From positions 1 to 64,000 of the forward strand of contig CASDYG010000006.1 of assembly GCA_949285555.1 (NCBI GenBank): DNA of 64,000 nt, in the 5' to 3' direction. Under the pieces are notes generated by a model. It did not search any database and was not told the origin of the DNA. It was given only the letters and a program-made list of their open reading frames with translations. The stretch comes from an uncultured Eubacteriales bacterium. GTDB lineage: Bacteria; Bacillota; Clostridia; Peptostreptococcales; Anaerovoracaceae. This document shows, one piece after another, positions 1-8,552 of the stretch; the stretch's first letter is position 1; each line of letters begins with the position of its first letter. Made by a program: the position numbers and the translations under genes.

Positions 1-2335
1 AAATACTCACGTAACAGAGGCAGTGAAAGAGGGAGAAACAACTCATAAGGTACCTGCAACTGTCGTAGTAATCTTTGCAGACGGCTCAAAGGCAGCAGTC
101 AAGGGTAATGTAACTATTGAAAAAGCTGCTACCACTTTTGAGCCAACAATGAAGCACGAGCTTATAAATCTTGGCAAGGGTGATAAGATTACTGATAATC
201 TGGCAAGGCTTGTAGTAGATGCAGGTAAGCTTCCGGCAGGCACAGATATAGTCTTTGAACGTCCACTGGCAGATACTGATGAAACAGGTGCTAAGACGGC
301 AACTATACTTGTAACATATCCAGACTCATCTGTTGATAAGAAGACATTGAATATCAAGGTTACTTCAATGGCAGATAGATGGACATCAGAGAATGGCAAG
401 AACAGCTTCACAGGAAAGAACCAGACCTTTGATTACGGACAGGTACTGACAGGTGAAGATAAGTGGAACTTCGTAACTGAAAAAGATACCTTTGATGATA
501 CTCAGGTAACAATCACCTTAAATCCAGAGGTGAATACTTCACCTAATGCCGGAGGACATACTCAAAATATTGGTATAACTCTAACCTTTGCTGATGGATC
601 AACCCTTACAGGAAATGCCGTAGCTACTATCAGAACTGCTAAGGATACATATAATCCAGTAGCCGGTGACCTTGAGGTTCTATATGGTAATGACCCAACT
701 CCACAGGAGATAATGAATGCTGTAGTACCTTCTGGCAATATGACATATCCACCAGGAACTACAATCACATTGAACCCTGGATTTGATAATACAAATACCG
801 ACGGACCACAGGATGTTACATATACGGTTACATATCCAGATGGAAGCAGTGAGACAGTAGATGGTAAGATAACTGTAACGGATAATAGATCTGATAAGCT
901 GAAGTATGAGCCAGTACCAAAGAATATACCGGTAGTATATGGTAAGCCAGTACCACCTGTGACCGAGGGAATAACTAATTTATATGATGCTAATGATCCT
1001 ACAAACAAGAACAATCTACCTGAAGGAACACGCTTCAGCCCTGAAAAGGGTAATATAGATACTACTGTAGTAGGAAACCATGTAGTAGATGTAGAAGTTA
1101 TTTATCCAGATGGCACAAGTGAGAAAGTAAGAATAACCTATGTTGTAGGAAATGCTAATGATGCATTCGATCCACAGGCTAAGAAGCCGAACATCAAGGT
1201 TGCATTAAACAGCAATCCAGGACCAGTAGAGGCTAAGAGTGCCATAGTAACTGACGGACTTCCAGAAGGAACTAAATATGCCTTTGAAACACCAGTAGAT
1301 ACAAGTACTACTGGAACGAAAACAGGCGTAATTGTTCTTGTAACATATCCAGACGGAAGCGTAGATAAGGTACCTGTGGATATAGAGGTAACCAGTGAAG
1401 CTAAGACTTGGGTAGAGCGTAATGGAGAATTGATAGGAACTATTGCTACCTATGATTATGGTAGTAAGCTTGGACCTAATGATCTCCTAAAGCTGATTGA
1501 AAAGTCTGAACTGATTCCTGCAGATGCAACAATTAGTGTTGATCCAGCAATCAATACTACGCCTGAAAAGGGTGGACATAAGCAGCCTGTAAAGGTGAAG
1601 GTAACATTTGCAGATAAATCCTCGTTAACTGCTGATGCAACGGCAATTATAAAGACTGTTCTTGAGACGGTAGGTCTGACTGAAAAGATTCCAGGACTGG
1701 TGGTACATACAGGCGACAGCGTTACAAATGCAGATGCACCTAAGACGCTCATAACTGATAATCATCCAGATGGAACGAAGTACAGGTTCAAAGATCCTAT
1801 AGATACGAGCAAGCCTGGCGAGGTAGAGGTAACAGTCATCGTTGAATTCCCTGACGGAAGCGTTGGAGAAAAGAAGGTGAAGATAACTATCACTAATGAT
1901 GCGTACGAGTGGGAGAAGAAGCATGGTGGACTACAGACTGTACCAAGGAATTTCCCATGGGGTAGCAAGATTGGTGAAGGTGAGCTTAGAAGCCTGATTG
2001 TCGATGGAGATAAGCTGCCTAAGGGTGCAAAAATTATTGTAGAACCAGAGATAAATACGACACCTGATCAGGATAAGGATAGAATCCAGAATGTTAAGGT
2101 AACAGTAATATTTGAAGATGGTTCTAAGCTGAGTGGCAAGGTAAGAGTTGAAATTGATAAGAAGCCTGCTTCTGAAAAACCAGCTGTTAAGCCTAATAAG
2201 CCAGCTAAGCCTTCTAGGGGTAAAGCTCCAAAGACTGGAGATAATGCGATGATACCATATGCAGCGTTGCTGCTCGGAAGCATACTGCCTCTTGCAGTTA
2301 TTAAAAGAAAAAGATGGAACAAGGACGAAATGTAA
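1..2335 (+). CDS. Rib/alpha-like repeat cell-wall surface protein, C-terminal part (5' end outside window)
   Basis: The frame is open to the left edge, so only the last 777 or so residues are visible. The GTG at 23 has no ribosome binding site and is an internal Val codon. The visible part is built of repeated beta-rich modules of roughly 80-100 residues. Each ends in a strand with a [FY]xDGS signature (for example VTYPDGS, IFADGSK, VIFEDGSK), and I count about nine such strands. This is the pattern of Rib/alpha-like surface repeats, which form stalks of Gram-positive adhesins. The C-terminus is a Lys/Pro-rich wall-spanning stretch, then an LPXTG-like sorting signal APKTGD, a hydrophobic segment and a KRKR tail, so sortase anchoring to peptidoglycan is expected. 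The N-terminal ligand-binding region is not in view, so the target cannot be named. Confidence 0.85.
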   Translation, partial: NTHVTEAVKEGETTHKVPATVVVIFADGSKAAVKGNVTIEKAATTFEPTMKHELINLGKGDKITDNLARLVVDAGKLPAGTDIVFERPLADTDETGAKTATILVTYPDSSVDKKTLNIKVTSMADRWTSENGKNSFTGKNQTFDYGQVLTGEDKWNFVTEKDTFDDTQVTITLNPEVNTSPNAGGHTQNIGITLTFADGSTLTGNAVATIRTAKDTYNPVAGDLEVLYGNDPTPQEIMNAVVPSGNMTYPPGTTITLNPGFDNTNTDGPQDVTYTVTYPDGSSETVDGKITVTDNRSDKLKYEPVPKNIPVVYGKPVPPVTEGITNLYDANDPTNKNNLPEGTRFSPEKGNIDTTVVGNHVVDVEVIYPDGTSEKVRITYVVGNANDAFDPQAKKPNIKVALNSNPGPVEAKSAIVTDGLPEGTKYAFETPVDTSTTGTKTGVIVLVTYPDGSVDKVPVDIEVTSEAKTWVERNGELIGTIATYDYGSKLGPNDLLKLIEKSELIPADATISVDPAINTTPEKGGHKQPVKVKVTFADKSSLTADATAIIKTVLETVGLTEKIPGLVVHTGDSVTNADAPKTLITDNHPDGTKYRFKDPIDTSKPGEVEVTVIVEFPDGSVGEKKVKITITNDAYEWEKKHGGLQTVPRNFPWGSKIGEGELRSLIVDGDKLPKGAKIIVEPEINTTPDQDKDRIQNVKVTVIFEDGSKLSGKVRVEIDKKPASEKPAVKPNKPAKPSRGKAPKTGDNAMIPYAALLLGSILPLAVIKRKRWNKDEM

Positions 2336-2404
2336 GATTAAATGGATTGTATAAGCTGATATAACAGCTACATGAATTAGACGTTAGTATCCATTCCATA
2401 ATTT

Positions 2405-2431
2405 AGGTCCCCAGAGATGGGGACCTTTTTT
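2405..2431 (+). terminator. Intrinsic terminator of the Rib-repeat gene
   Basis: An 8-bp perfect stem (AGGTCCCC / GGGGACCT, loop AGAGAT) is followed by a run of six T, about 70 nt after the stop codon. Confidence 0.9.
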
Positions 2432-2642
2432 GTGTAGATAATTATGTGAAAATTCTGCTTATGAAAAAGTTACCTGTTAGCTGATAATTATTAGAAGATT
2501 TTTCTTAATAACGACGAACATTACAAATATGATGATAATGTACTTGTCTTAATTTATACTTTCAGCCTAATACTGCTATTCGGCTAATTAGCTGAAATAT
2601 GATCATTGAAAATGCTGATGTTGTGAAAACTTGATAATAGTA
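2432..2642. other. AT-rich intergenic stretch with an imperfect inverted repeat
   Basis: No gene is visible here. An inverted repeat at 2560-2597 (TTTCAGC...GCTGAAA, extended by TAAT/ATTA with one bulged base) has no T tract and lies about 50 nt upstream of the promoter of the next gene. It could be a regulator site or an RNA hairpin of unknown role. Confidence 0.35.
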
Positions 2643-2671
2643 TTGACATATATATATATATATAATAAACT
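2643..2671 (+). promoter_or_regulatory. Predicted promoter with a (TA) repeat spacer
   Basis: A perfect -35 TTGACA (2643-2648) is followed by a pure TA tract. A perfect TATAAT lies at 2661-2666 but is only 12 bp away. The alternative -10 TAAACT (2666-2671) has the ideal 17-bp spacing. Promoter strength should therefore depend on the number of TA units. Confidence 0.6.
2649..2664. repeat. (TA)8 dinucleotide microsatellite in a promoter spacer
   Basis: Eight uninterrupted TA units lie between the -35 box and the -10 region of the secreted-protein gene. Such tracts can change length by slipped-strand mispairing. Confidence 0.8.
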
Positions 2672-2688
2672 TTAATAGGAGGTATTAT

Positions 2689-3537
2689 ATGAATTATAGC
2701 AAGAAAATTATTTGTTCATTGATTGCACTTACCCTTATATTTACAAGTGTTGCATATGGTTCTAAAAGTGTACATGCAGATTCCTCTAAGGGAAAAACAC
2801 TTACTTTAAGTCAGGCTTTTAAGAAAGCCGGATGGTGGTTTGAAATTGAAACACCTATGGACGATAATGATGAAGAATATGTACCGTACGATGGAGATGC
2901 TGAAATATATAAAGCATTTTATTTCGATGGTAAGGGAAAGGTGACCATATATGATTATCTTTCATATGATTATTCTTTCAGCTCGGATACCAAGCTTAAG
3001 GATGTAGTTGGACTTTCTGATAAGAAGATAGAGAAAAAGATGAAAAAGGCCAATAAGGCAGGCTTTAAGAAGTTCAAAGAGAATCAACTGCTAACAAAGA
3101 ATGAAAAAGCTCGTAAATTAGCTAAGAAATTAAAGTATAAGGAACCTAAGAAGCAGAACTACTATATTTTCTTCTCAGTAAGTATGGATAAAGTGGATGA
3201 TGTGGAGCTATTATATGGTTCACCAAAGGATCTGCAGCGAAGGGAGATAGCAATGGCAGAAGATCCTGAAGTAGCAAACAGGGTGCGTGTTTCTACACCT
3301 TTAGGTGATATTGCAGATAAAATAAAGATAAAAAAATCTACTTTAGGTGGATATAGAAGCTTTCCTTGTACACTTTTGACAGTGATTAAAGATGAGAATA
3401 CCAACTTTGTCTATGATGAGGCAAATGCCAAAGGAGGGAATATCCGTAGTTGTGACGCATTTGATAGTTGGAAAGAAAGAAAAGAGCTTGTACAAAAGCT
3501 TACGGATCAAATTGAGAAGTATTATACTCTAAAGTAA
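2689..3537 (+). CDS. Secreted Lys-rich protein of unknown function
   Basis: 282 residues. The ATG is preceded by a strong TAGGAGG ribosome binding site. The N-terminus is a clear Sec signal: a KK pair, a hydrophobic core (IICSLIALTLIFTSVA) and a likely cleavage near VHA-D at residue 31. The mature part is hydrophilic and Lys-rich, with an aromatic/acidic first third (GWWFEIETPMDDNDEEYVPY) and mixed helical segments after that. Two cysteines occur in the C-terminal third (residues about 226 and 255). There is no sorting signal and no membrane anchor. I recognise no family. It lies alone between two terminators, behind the TA-tract promoter, next to a wall-anchored adhesin, which suggests an exported, perhaps variably expressed, surface or secreted factor. 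That role is inference only. Confidence 0.75.
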   Translation: MNYSKKIICSLIALTLIFTSVAYGSKSVHADSSKGKTLTLSQAFKKAGWWFEIETPMDDNDEEYVPYDGDAEIYKAFYFDGKGKVTIYDYLSYDYSFSSDTKLKDVVGLSDKKIEKKMKKANKAGFKKFKENQLLTKNEKARKLAKKLKYKEPKKQNYYIFFSVSMDKVDDVELLYGSPKDLQRREIAMAEDPEVANRVRVSTPLGDIADKIKIKKSTLGGYRSFPCTLLTVIKDENTNFVYDEANAKGGNIRSCDAFDSWKERKELVQKLTDQIEKYYTLK

Positions 3538-3585
3538 AATTATGTAAACATAGCTAAAAGGGGAGTGAATTAGTTCAAAGTTTAT

Positions 3586-3616
3586 GCGTAGTAGTGAATA
3601 GCTGCTACGCTTTTTT
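3586..3616 (+). terminator. Intrinsic terminator after the secreted-protein gene
   Basis: A 9-bp stem with one T-G pair (GCGTAGTAG / CTGCTACGC) is followed by six T. Confidence 0.85.
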
Positions 3617-3643
3617 GTGCAATTGCCTCTGCTGTGGTATACT
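3615..3643 (+). promoter_or_regulatory. Predicted promoter of the rdgB-yihY-ddl operon
   Basis: An extended -10 TGGTATACT (3635-3643; core TATACT 3638-3643) lies 17 bp downstream of a weak -35 TTGTGC (3615-3620). The -35 begins in the T tract of the preceding terminator. Confidence 0.5.
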
Positions 3644-3658
3644 TTTAGAGGAGGAATT

Positions 3659-4270
3659 ATGATTAAAGTAGTACTAGCATCACAAAATAAGCATAAGCTT
3701 GAAGAAATAGATCAGATAACTAGGGAGTTTGGATTTCAGCTGATTTCCAGAGATGAAGCGGGCATACCTAAAGATTTTGATGTCGTAGAGGATGGGGATA
3801 CGTTTGAGGAAAACTCCTATAAAAAGGCGAAGGCTATTGCAGACCTTTCCGGCATGATTACAATTGCAGATGATTCTGGACTTATGGTAGATTATTTAAA
3901 TGGAGATCCAGGTGTTCATTCTGCCAGATATGCAGGAGATGGCCATGATGATCAGGCTAATAATAAAAAGCTGATGAAGGAACTTGAAAATGTTCCGTTA
4001 GAGGATAGGAAGGCAGCCTTTGTCAGTGTCATAACTATGGTGTTTCCTGATGGTGAAAAAATAGTAGCTAAAGGTGTATGTAAAGGACACATAGCAGATG
4101 AGCCTCAGGGAGAAAATGGATTTGGCTATGATCCTCTCTTCATACCTACAGGCTATAACGATAGCTTTGCGGCGTTAGGAAGTGATGTGAAAAATAATAT
4201 AAGTCACAGGGCACTTGCTTTGATGGAATTAAAAAAGCAGCTGAAAAATATTAGTGATATGAGCTGGTAG
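3659..4270 (+). CDS. rdgB: XTP/dITP pyrophosphatase (non-canonical purine NTP pyrophosphatase)
   Basis: 203 residues, the normal length for the RdgB/HAM1 family, cytosolic. It hydrolyses XTP, dITP and ITP to the monophosphates and so keeps deaminated purines out of DNA and RNA. Visible family motifs are the N-terminal SQNKHKLEEI nucleotide-binding segment, the DDSGLMVDYLNGDPGVHSAR active-site loop, GENGFGYDPLF and the C-terminal SHRALAL. The start is the ATG at 3659 because AGAGGAGG lies just upstream (3647-3654). The longer frame beginning at 3617 starts inside the previous terminator and has no ribosome binding site. It is the first gene of a tight operon with yihY, ddl and a PAP2 gene (9-nt gap to yihY). 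Confidence 0.95.
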   Translation: MIKVVLASQNKHKLEEIDQITREFGFQLISRDEAGIPKDFDVVEDGDTFEENSYKKAKAIADLSGMITIADDSGLMVDYLNGDPGVHSARYAGDGHDDQANNKKLMKELENVPLEDRKAAFVSVITMVFPDGEKIVAKGVCKGHIADEPQGENGFGYDPLFIPTGYNDSFAALGSDVKNNISHRALALMELKKQLKNISDMSW

Positions 4271-4279
4271 GAGAGAATT

Positions 4280-5182
4280 GTGAAAAATCGTGCATATAGA
4301 GTTTTTATATTGGGAATGAAGCATATGACGGATCCATTTTATCAGGGTTTTCCGTCGCAAATGGCTTTTTATATGGTTTTGTCAATTGTGCCAATAGTTA
4401 TACTTCTTTCACAGCTTCTAGGAGTATTTGGCATATCTCTTTCATTACTTGATGGCACAATTGATAAATATGTTTCAGCTGAAGTAAGTGATATGCTTAA
4501 AAATTTGCTCAGCTACCACCCTGCTGGAGGTAGTAATATAATAATGGTTGTTACTGCCTTATGGGCAGCCTCAAAGGCACAAATGCCGATGATGCGAATG
4601 AGTAATTACGCCTTTTCAGACGGAAAATATATCAGTAAGGGGCCTATAAAGGAGCGAATTAACTCAATTATTTCCATGATATTGATTTTGGCTACCATTG
4701 CTTTTACTATGATAGTTCTAGTCTATGGACAGATGATTTTAACACTGGCATTAGGACCAATAATAGAGGGAAGCTATATTACCACAGTATGGGAATATTT
4801 AAGATGGCCGATTACAATTGTATTATATTTTTGTATGGTATTTGTAAACTATTACTTTTTACCGGCTGAAAAGCAAAAGGTGAAGGATATAATACCAGGC
4901 AGCTTGCTATGCTCAGTGGGTATGGTGGCAGCTACAATAGGTTATTCTATATATACTGGAAATGCCGGAAAGTATGACCTGCTGTATGGATCCCTTGCTA
5001 CCATTGTCGCGTTCTTATTTTGGTTATATTTTTTATCATATATAATGCATTTAGGGGTTATTTTTAATAAGGTATGGATAGACTCAAGGGCCATATCTGA
5101 AGAAGGAATGCAGGAGATAAAAAACAACTCTAATGATATGCATACTAATAAAATACAAGAAGAAATTAAGGAAGACCAATGA
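4280..5182 (+). CDS. YihY/BrkB family membrane protein
   Basis: 300 residues, GTG start at 4280 with TAGGAGAG upstream. The sequence has an N-terminal amphipathic segment (DPFYQGFPSQMAFYMVLSIVP) typical of the YihY/virulence factor BrkB family, followed by about six hydrophobic membrane helices and a charged cytoplasmic tail. The segment LWAASKAQMPMMRMSNYAF is the family's characteristic polar loop. These proteins were once called ribonuclease BN, but that activity belongs to another gene, and the actual function (transport or envelope role) is not established. The stop overlaps the ddl start by 4 nt (ATGA), so the two are translationally coupled, and an envelope function is plausible. Confidence 0.9.
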   Translation: MKNRAYRVFILGMKHMTDPFYQGFPSQMAFYMVLSIVPIVILLSQLLGVFGISLSLLDGTIDKYVSAEVSDMLKNLLSYHPAGGSNIIMVVTALWAASKAQMPMMRMSNYAFSDGKYISKGPIKERINSIISMILILATIAFTMIVLVYGQMILTLALGPIIEGSYITTVWEYLRWPITIVLYFCMVFVNYYFLPAEKQKVKDIIPGSLLCSVGMVAATIGYSIYTGNAGKYDLLYGSLATIVAFLFWLYFLSYIMHLGVIFNKVWIDSRAISEEGMQEIKNNSNDMHTNKIQEEIKEDQ

Positions 5183-6258
5183 GAAAGAAGATAGTTTGTG
5201 TTCTATTTGGAGGCTGTTCAAGCGAGTATGAAGTTTCATTAAAGTCAGCATACTCTGTACTTGAGCATATTGATCGACAGACATATAAAGTACTACCAAT
5301 AGGAATTACTAAAGAGGGTAAATGGTTTATTTATCTTGGTGATATAGAAAAGATTCCTCAGGATATCTGGATGCAAGAGGGGATAAAGGCTCATCTTTCA
5401 CCTAGCATGGGTGACGGTATTGTAGTAGAACAAAATGAGAGAAAGCTGGCTGATTATTTAGGTATATCTGATGCTCGCTACATTATGCCTGACTGTGTAT
5501 TTCCAGTTCTTCACGGAAAAAATGGGGAAGACGGAACAATTCAAGGGCTGCTTAAGCTTGCCAATATACCTGTTGTCGGATGTGGTATGGAAAGCTCTAT
5601 TGTGGGTATGGATAAGGATCTTGCACATCTCATTTGTGCAAAAAATAATATTTGTGTGCCATCTAGCTTTAGCTACAAAAGAATCGATAAGAAAAGTCAG
5701 TTAGAGGCGGCATCAAAGCTGGGTTATCCTCTATTTGTAAAGCCATCCAAGGCAGGCTCCTCCATGGGTATAACCAAGGTGCATTGTGAAGATGAGCTAA
5801 TGGATGCGATTCAAAAAGCTCTTGAGCATGATGATTTGGTAATCATGGAGGAAAATATTGATGGATTTGAAGTAGGTTGTGCTGTCTTTACTGATGAAAA
5901 GGGAGAGGTAGTCGTTAGTAAAGCAGATGAAATAGAGCTTTTTGTAGACTGGTTCGATTATGACGAAAAGTACAGCCAGTTTAAATCTAAAATACATATG
6001 CCGGCTAGGGTAAGTGAAGAAAAGCAGCTGGAAATACAAGAAATGGCTAAAGAGATATACAAGGTGCTTGGATGTGATGGCTTTGCCAGAGTGGACATAT
6101 TTCTTGAGAAGGGTGGCAGACTTGTATTTAATGAAATAAATACCATACCAGGTATGACAAGCTGTAGTAGATTCCCTAATATGCTCTTAAGCATCGGTAT
6201 TTCCTATTCGCAGATGCTTAAAATATTTATCGAAAATACGCTTAGCACGAGAGTGTGA
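5179..6258 (+). CDS. ddl: D-alanine--D-alanine ligase family protein, VanG-like (D-Ala or D-Ser substrate unresolved)
   Basis: 359 residues, an ATP-grasp ligase that makes the terminal dipeptide of peptidoglycan precursors in the cytosol. Motifs in order are: N-terminal LFGGCSSEYEVSL; PVLHGKNGEDGTIQGLL; the ATP-grasp lysine segment PLFVKPSKAGSSMGITKV; the acidic EENIDGFEVGCAVF; the omega-loop EIELFVDWFDYDEKY; and the metal-binding NEINTIPGMT. The spacing and wording (GFEVGCAVF, a DYxEKY loop, then SKIHMPAR) resemble what I recall of the VanG D-Ala-D-Ser ligase subgroup more than classical Ddl. There is no serine racemase (vanT) or VanXY gene nearby, and it sits in a housekeeping operon, so it may well be the sole cellular Ddl. 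It starts within the yihY stop and overlaps the PAP2 gene. Confidence 0.85.
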   Translation: MRKKIVCVLFGGCSSEYEVSLKSAYSVLEHIDRQTYKVLPIGITKEGKWFIYLGDIEKIPQDIWMQEGIKAHLSPSMGDGIVVEQNERKLADYLGISDARYIMPDCVFPVLHGKNGEDGTIQGLLKLANIPVVGCGMESSIVGMDKDLAHLICAKNNICVPSSFSYKRIDKKSQLEAASKLGYPLFVKPSKAGSSMGITKVHCEDELMDAIQKALEHDDLVIMEENIDGFEVGCAVFTDEKGEVVVSKADEIELFVDWFDYDEKYSQFKSKIHMPARVSEEKQLEIQEMAKEIYKVLGCDGFARVDIFLEKGGRLVFNEINTIPGMTSCSRFPNMLLSIGISYSQMLKIFIENTLSTRV

Positions 6259-6914
6259 TAATTAAAATGATTAAAATGAAAGATATTAAGAAATTTTTAT
6301 GTACTAGAAAAAAAGAACTTCTTTTAGCCCTGTATGTACCTATATATATTGGGCTGTTCTTTTTGGTAGAATTTATTATTGATGAAGGTGTGGACTACTT
6401 CCCATCATATATTTCTCTTGATAGTATCATACCCTTTGTCCCAGGGTTCGTCATATTTTATTATCTATGGTATCCTTTCCTGCTTTTTACCGGACTATGG
6501 TTATTATATAAAGATCTTACCGTGTATCGAGCCTACATGTATTCAATCATGTGGACATTTACATTTTTCCTGATATTTAGCTTTATTATTCCCAATGGAC
6601 AGCAGCTTAGGCCGGAGTATTTAGGTGATGGTGTATTTAACGCTATGATAGGTGGTATATATAATGCTGATACTTGTACGAATGTTATGCCATCGGTACA
6701 CAGCATAGGAGCAATACTTGCAGCAATGGCGCTTTTTTTCTCTCGTACGGTGTCCAGTTTTATGAAGCTCTTAGGAGTGCTACTGGGGATATTAATATGT
6801 GCATCTACATGTCTGATAAAGCAGCATTCTATTTTGGATACCTTAGCTATTATCCCGATGATGTTTTTTGTTTATTTCTTGTATTTTAAATCAGAAAAGC
6901 AGGACAGGAAATAA
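6255..6914 (+). CDS. PAP2 superfamily membrane phosphatase
   Basis: About 219 residues with six predicted membrane helices. The three phosphatase motifs are recognisable: C1-like NGQQLRPEY (about residue 116), C2 MPSVHS (about 145) and C3 STCLIKQHSILD, carrying the catalytic His and Asp. The family removes phosphate from lipid phosphates such as undecaprenyl diphosphate or phosphatidic acid at the membrane. A role in lipid-carrier recycling fits the neighbouring ligase, but the substrate is inferred. The C1 motif is degenerate. Start choice is uncertain: the GTG at 6255 overlaps the ddl stop, and ATGs at 6267 and 6276 are in frame, but none has a good ribosome binding site, which suggests coupled translation. 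Confidence 0.8.
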   Translation: MIIKMIKMKDIKKFLCTRKKELLLALYVPIYIGLFFLVEFIIDEGVDYFPSYISLDSIIPFVPGFVIFYYLWYPFLLFTGLWLLYKDLTVYRAYMYSIMWTFTFFLIFSFIIPNGQQLRPEYLGDGVFNAMIGGIYNADTCTNVMPSVHSIGAILAAMALFFSRTVSSFMKLLGVLLGILICASTCLIKQHSILDTLAIIPMMFFVYFLYFKSEKQDRK

Positions 6915-7094
6915 ATGCAAAATGGGGATTAAATAAGAAAGTAAAAAGCGAATGCCATAGCCTTTATAGTAAAAGGTACTTGATAGTGTCAGAATTGCTA
7001 GAAAATAGGCTGAAAAAACAAGAAAAATTAAGAAAAAAACAGAAGGCAGAAAAATATTGTTAATACATATTCATCTAAATCGTTAAAAACGTTG

Positions 7095-7136
7095 AAAAAT
7101 ACAGGTTATTTACTAATGTGAACAGCCTGTATTTTT
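7095..7136 (+). terminator. Probable terminator of the rdgB operon
   Basis: An 11-bp stem AAAAATACAGG / CCTGTATTTTT with a 20-nt loop. The T run is part of the stem. The preceding 180 nt (6915-7094) are AT-rich and hold nothing I recognise. Confidence 0.6.
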
Positions 7137-7148
7137 AACTATATTTAC

Positions 7149-7177
7149 TTGACTTTTCTTAAGAAATACTGTAATAT
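7149..7177 (+). promoter_or_regulatory. Predicted promoter of the M23 peptidase gene
   Basis: -35 TTGACT (7149-7154), 17-bp spacer, -10 TAATAT (7172-7177), about 45 nt before the start codon. Confidence 0.75.
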
Positions 7178-7222
7178 TATTATGCTATTATTAAAAAAAG
7201 TTAAGAAATAGGAATGAAATAT

Positions 7223-8377
7223 ATGAATAAGGCTAAACTTTATTGGAATAAAATGAGTCATGGACAAAGACATGCTATAGAGACTGCTTTTATTAGCATG
7301 ATAGTTACATGTCTTATTTTGATAATGATCTCACTTAGTTATAAGACCTATGCTACAAACGATTATTGGGCAATTTATGTTGGAGATGATAAGGTAGGAG
7401 TTGTAAGCAGTGAGTCTGCTGCAAATGAAGTAATAAGGGATGTAGAGTCTCATTTTGCTTCAAAAGCGGCAAGTGTAGAGCAAATTTCCGTACAGCCATC
7501 TCTGAGCAAGAAGATTGTCGAAGAAAATAAATCAAAAAAGATAAAGATTGATAGCTCTGAGGGTATAGTAAATAAAATACTCACTGGAGGAGTAGATGTT
7601 AAGGAGCACCATGTGGTGGCTGGTGATACTTTATGGAGCATTGCAAGTAGCTATGGCATAAGCATAGATCAGCTTAAGGAAATGAATCCGGATAAAAATT
7701 TGGATCTTATCCTTCCTGGAGATAAGGTTATTATCAGTAGCACAAGACCTATGGTAAGTGTTCATGTAGTGCAAAGAGTAACTACTAAGGAAAGCATCGA
7801 GCAGTCTACAAGATATGAGAGCAGCGCAGAGCTTTACGAGGATGAGGAACAAGTAAAGGAGCAGGGTGCAGCTGGTGTAAAGAAAATTGTTACCAGACAG
7901 ACCAAGGAGAATGACCGAGTTATTGCCAATGAAGTGATATCACAAGAGGTCATAAAGGAACCTGTAGAACGAGTAGTCGTTAAGGGAACAAAGAATAGAT
8001 TCAGATATCCTCTAGGAGGAATGATTTCATCTCCATTTGGCATGAGAATACATCCTGTTACTGGAGCTTATAGCATGCATACGGGAATAGATATTACAGG
8101 CAGCTATGGTGCTACGATTACTGCTTCCAGCGGCGGAAGAGTAAGCTTTACGGGCTATAAGGGTGGATATGGAAATACCGTAATCATTGATCATGGAAAT
8201 GGTTATAAAACCTTATATGCACATTGTAGCTCCATTTCAGTAAGTGTGGGAACGACAGTGAAGCAAGGACAGGCCATTGCAGCAGTAGGTACATCTGGAG
8301 TGGCAACGGGACCACATCTGCATTTCGAAATAATCAAAAATGGAAGTCCGATTGATCCACAGAGCATGCTTAGGTAA
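7223..8377 (+). CDS. M23 family peptidoglycan endopeptidase with LysM and G5 domains
   Basis: 384 residues. A membrane segment near the N-terminus (about 20-45) anchors the protein or acts as an uncleaved signal. After a Ser/Ala-rich region comes a LysM module beginning HHVVAGDTLWSIASSYGIS (about residue 132), then a G5-type module (about 185-255), then a C-terminal LytM/peptidase M23 domain with the zinc ligands HTGID and HLHF. It should bind and cut peptide crosslinks in the cell wall, acting outside the membrane in growth or division. The start is the ATG at 7223: ATAGGA (7208-7213) is nine bases upstream of it, whereas the upstream ATG at 7214 directly abuts that site. It is monocistronic, with its own promoter and terminator. 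Confidence 0.93.
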   Translation: MNKAKLYWNKMSHGQRHAIETAFISMIVTCLILIMISLSYKTYATNDYWAIYVGDDKVGVVSSESAANEVIRDVESHFASKAASVEQISVQPSLSKKIVEENKSKKIKIDSSEGIVNKILTGGVDVKEHHVVAGDTLWSIASSYGISIDQLKEMNPDKNLDLILPGDKVIISSTRPMVSVHVVQRVTTKESIEQSTRYESSAELYEDEEQVKEQGAAGVKKIVTRQTKENDRVIANEVISQEVIKEPVERVVVKGTKNRFRYPLGGMISSPFGMRIHPVTGAYSMHTGIDITGSYGATITASSGGRVSFTGYKGGYGNTVIIDHGNGYKTLYAHCSSISVSVGTTVKQGQAIAAVGTSGVATGPHLHFEIIKNGSPIDPQSMLR

Positions 8378-8417
8378 TTAAGCTGTAGCGTAAAATAATA
8401 TTTATAATCTTGATATT

Positions 8418-8444
8418 AGTCTGGTATTTTTGCCGGACTTTTTT
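8418..8444 (+). terminator. Intrinsic terminator of the M23 peptidase gene
   Basis: A 7-bp stem AGTCTGG / CCGGACT (one T-G pair) is followed by six T. Confidence 0.9.
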
Positions 8445-8518
8445 ATTTTGCTATTGTTATCTTATTATTAGGCTAATAAGGATTTTGAATAAAAAAATCA
8501 ACAAAAAATTTAATTTTA

Positions 8519-8545
8519 TTAGCACTCTTTATATTTGAGTGCTAA
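8519..8545 (+). promoter_or_regulatory. CIRCE element (HrcA repressor operator)
   Basis: A perfect TTAGCACTC, nine bases, GAGTGCTAA. This is the exact consensus of the CIRCE operator bound by HrcA. It lies 7 bp upstream of the clpB -35 box. Confidence 0.97.
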
Positions 8546-8552
8546 AAAACTA

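Noticed and set aside
3617-3658. Longer N-terminus for RdgB starting at 3617
   Set aside because: It would begin in the T tract of the upstream terminator, overlap the promoter, and lack a ribosome binding site; the ATG at 3659 has AGAGGAGG.
8461-8480. Inverted repeat CTTATTA-TTAGGC-TAATAAG between the M23 gene and clpB
   Set aside because: It has no T tract, no promoter contact that can be argued and only a half match to a DtxR-type box; too weak to call a site.
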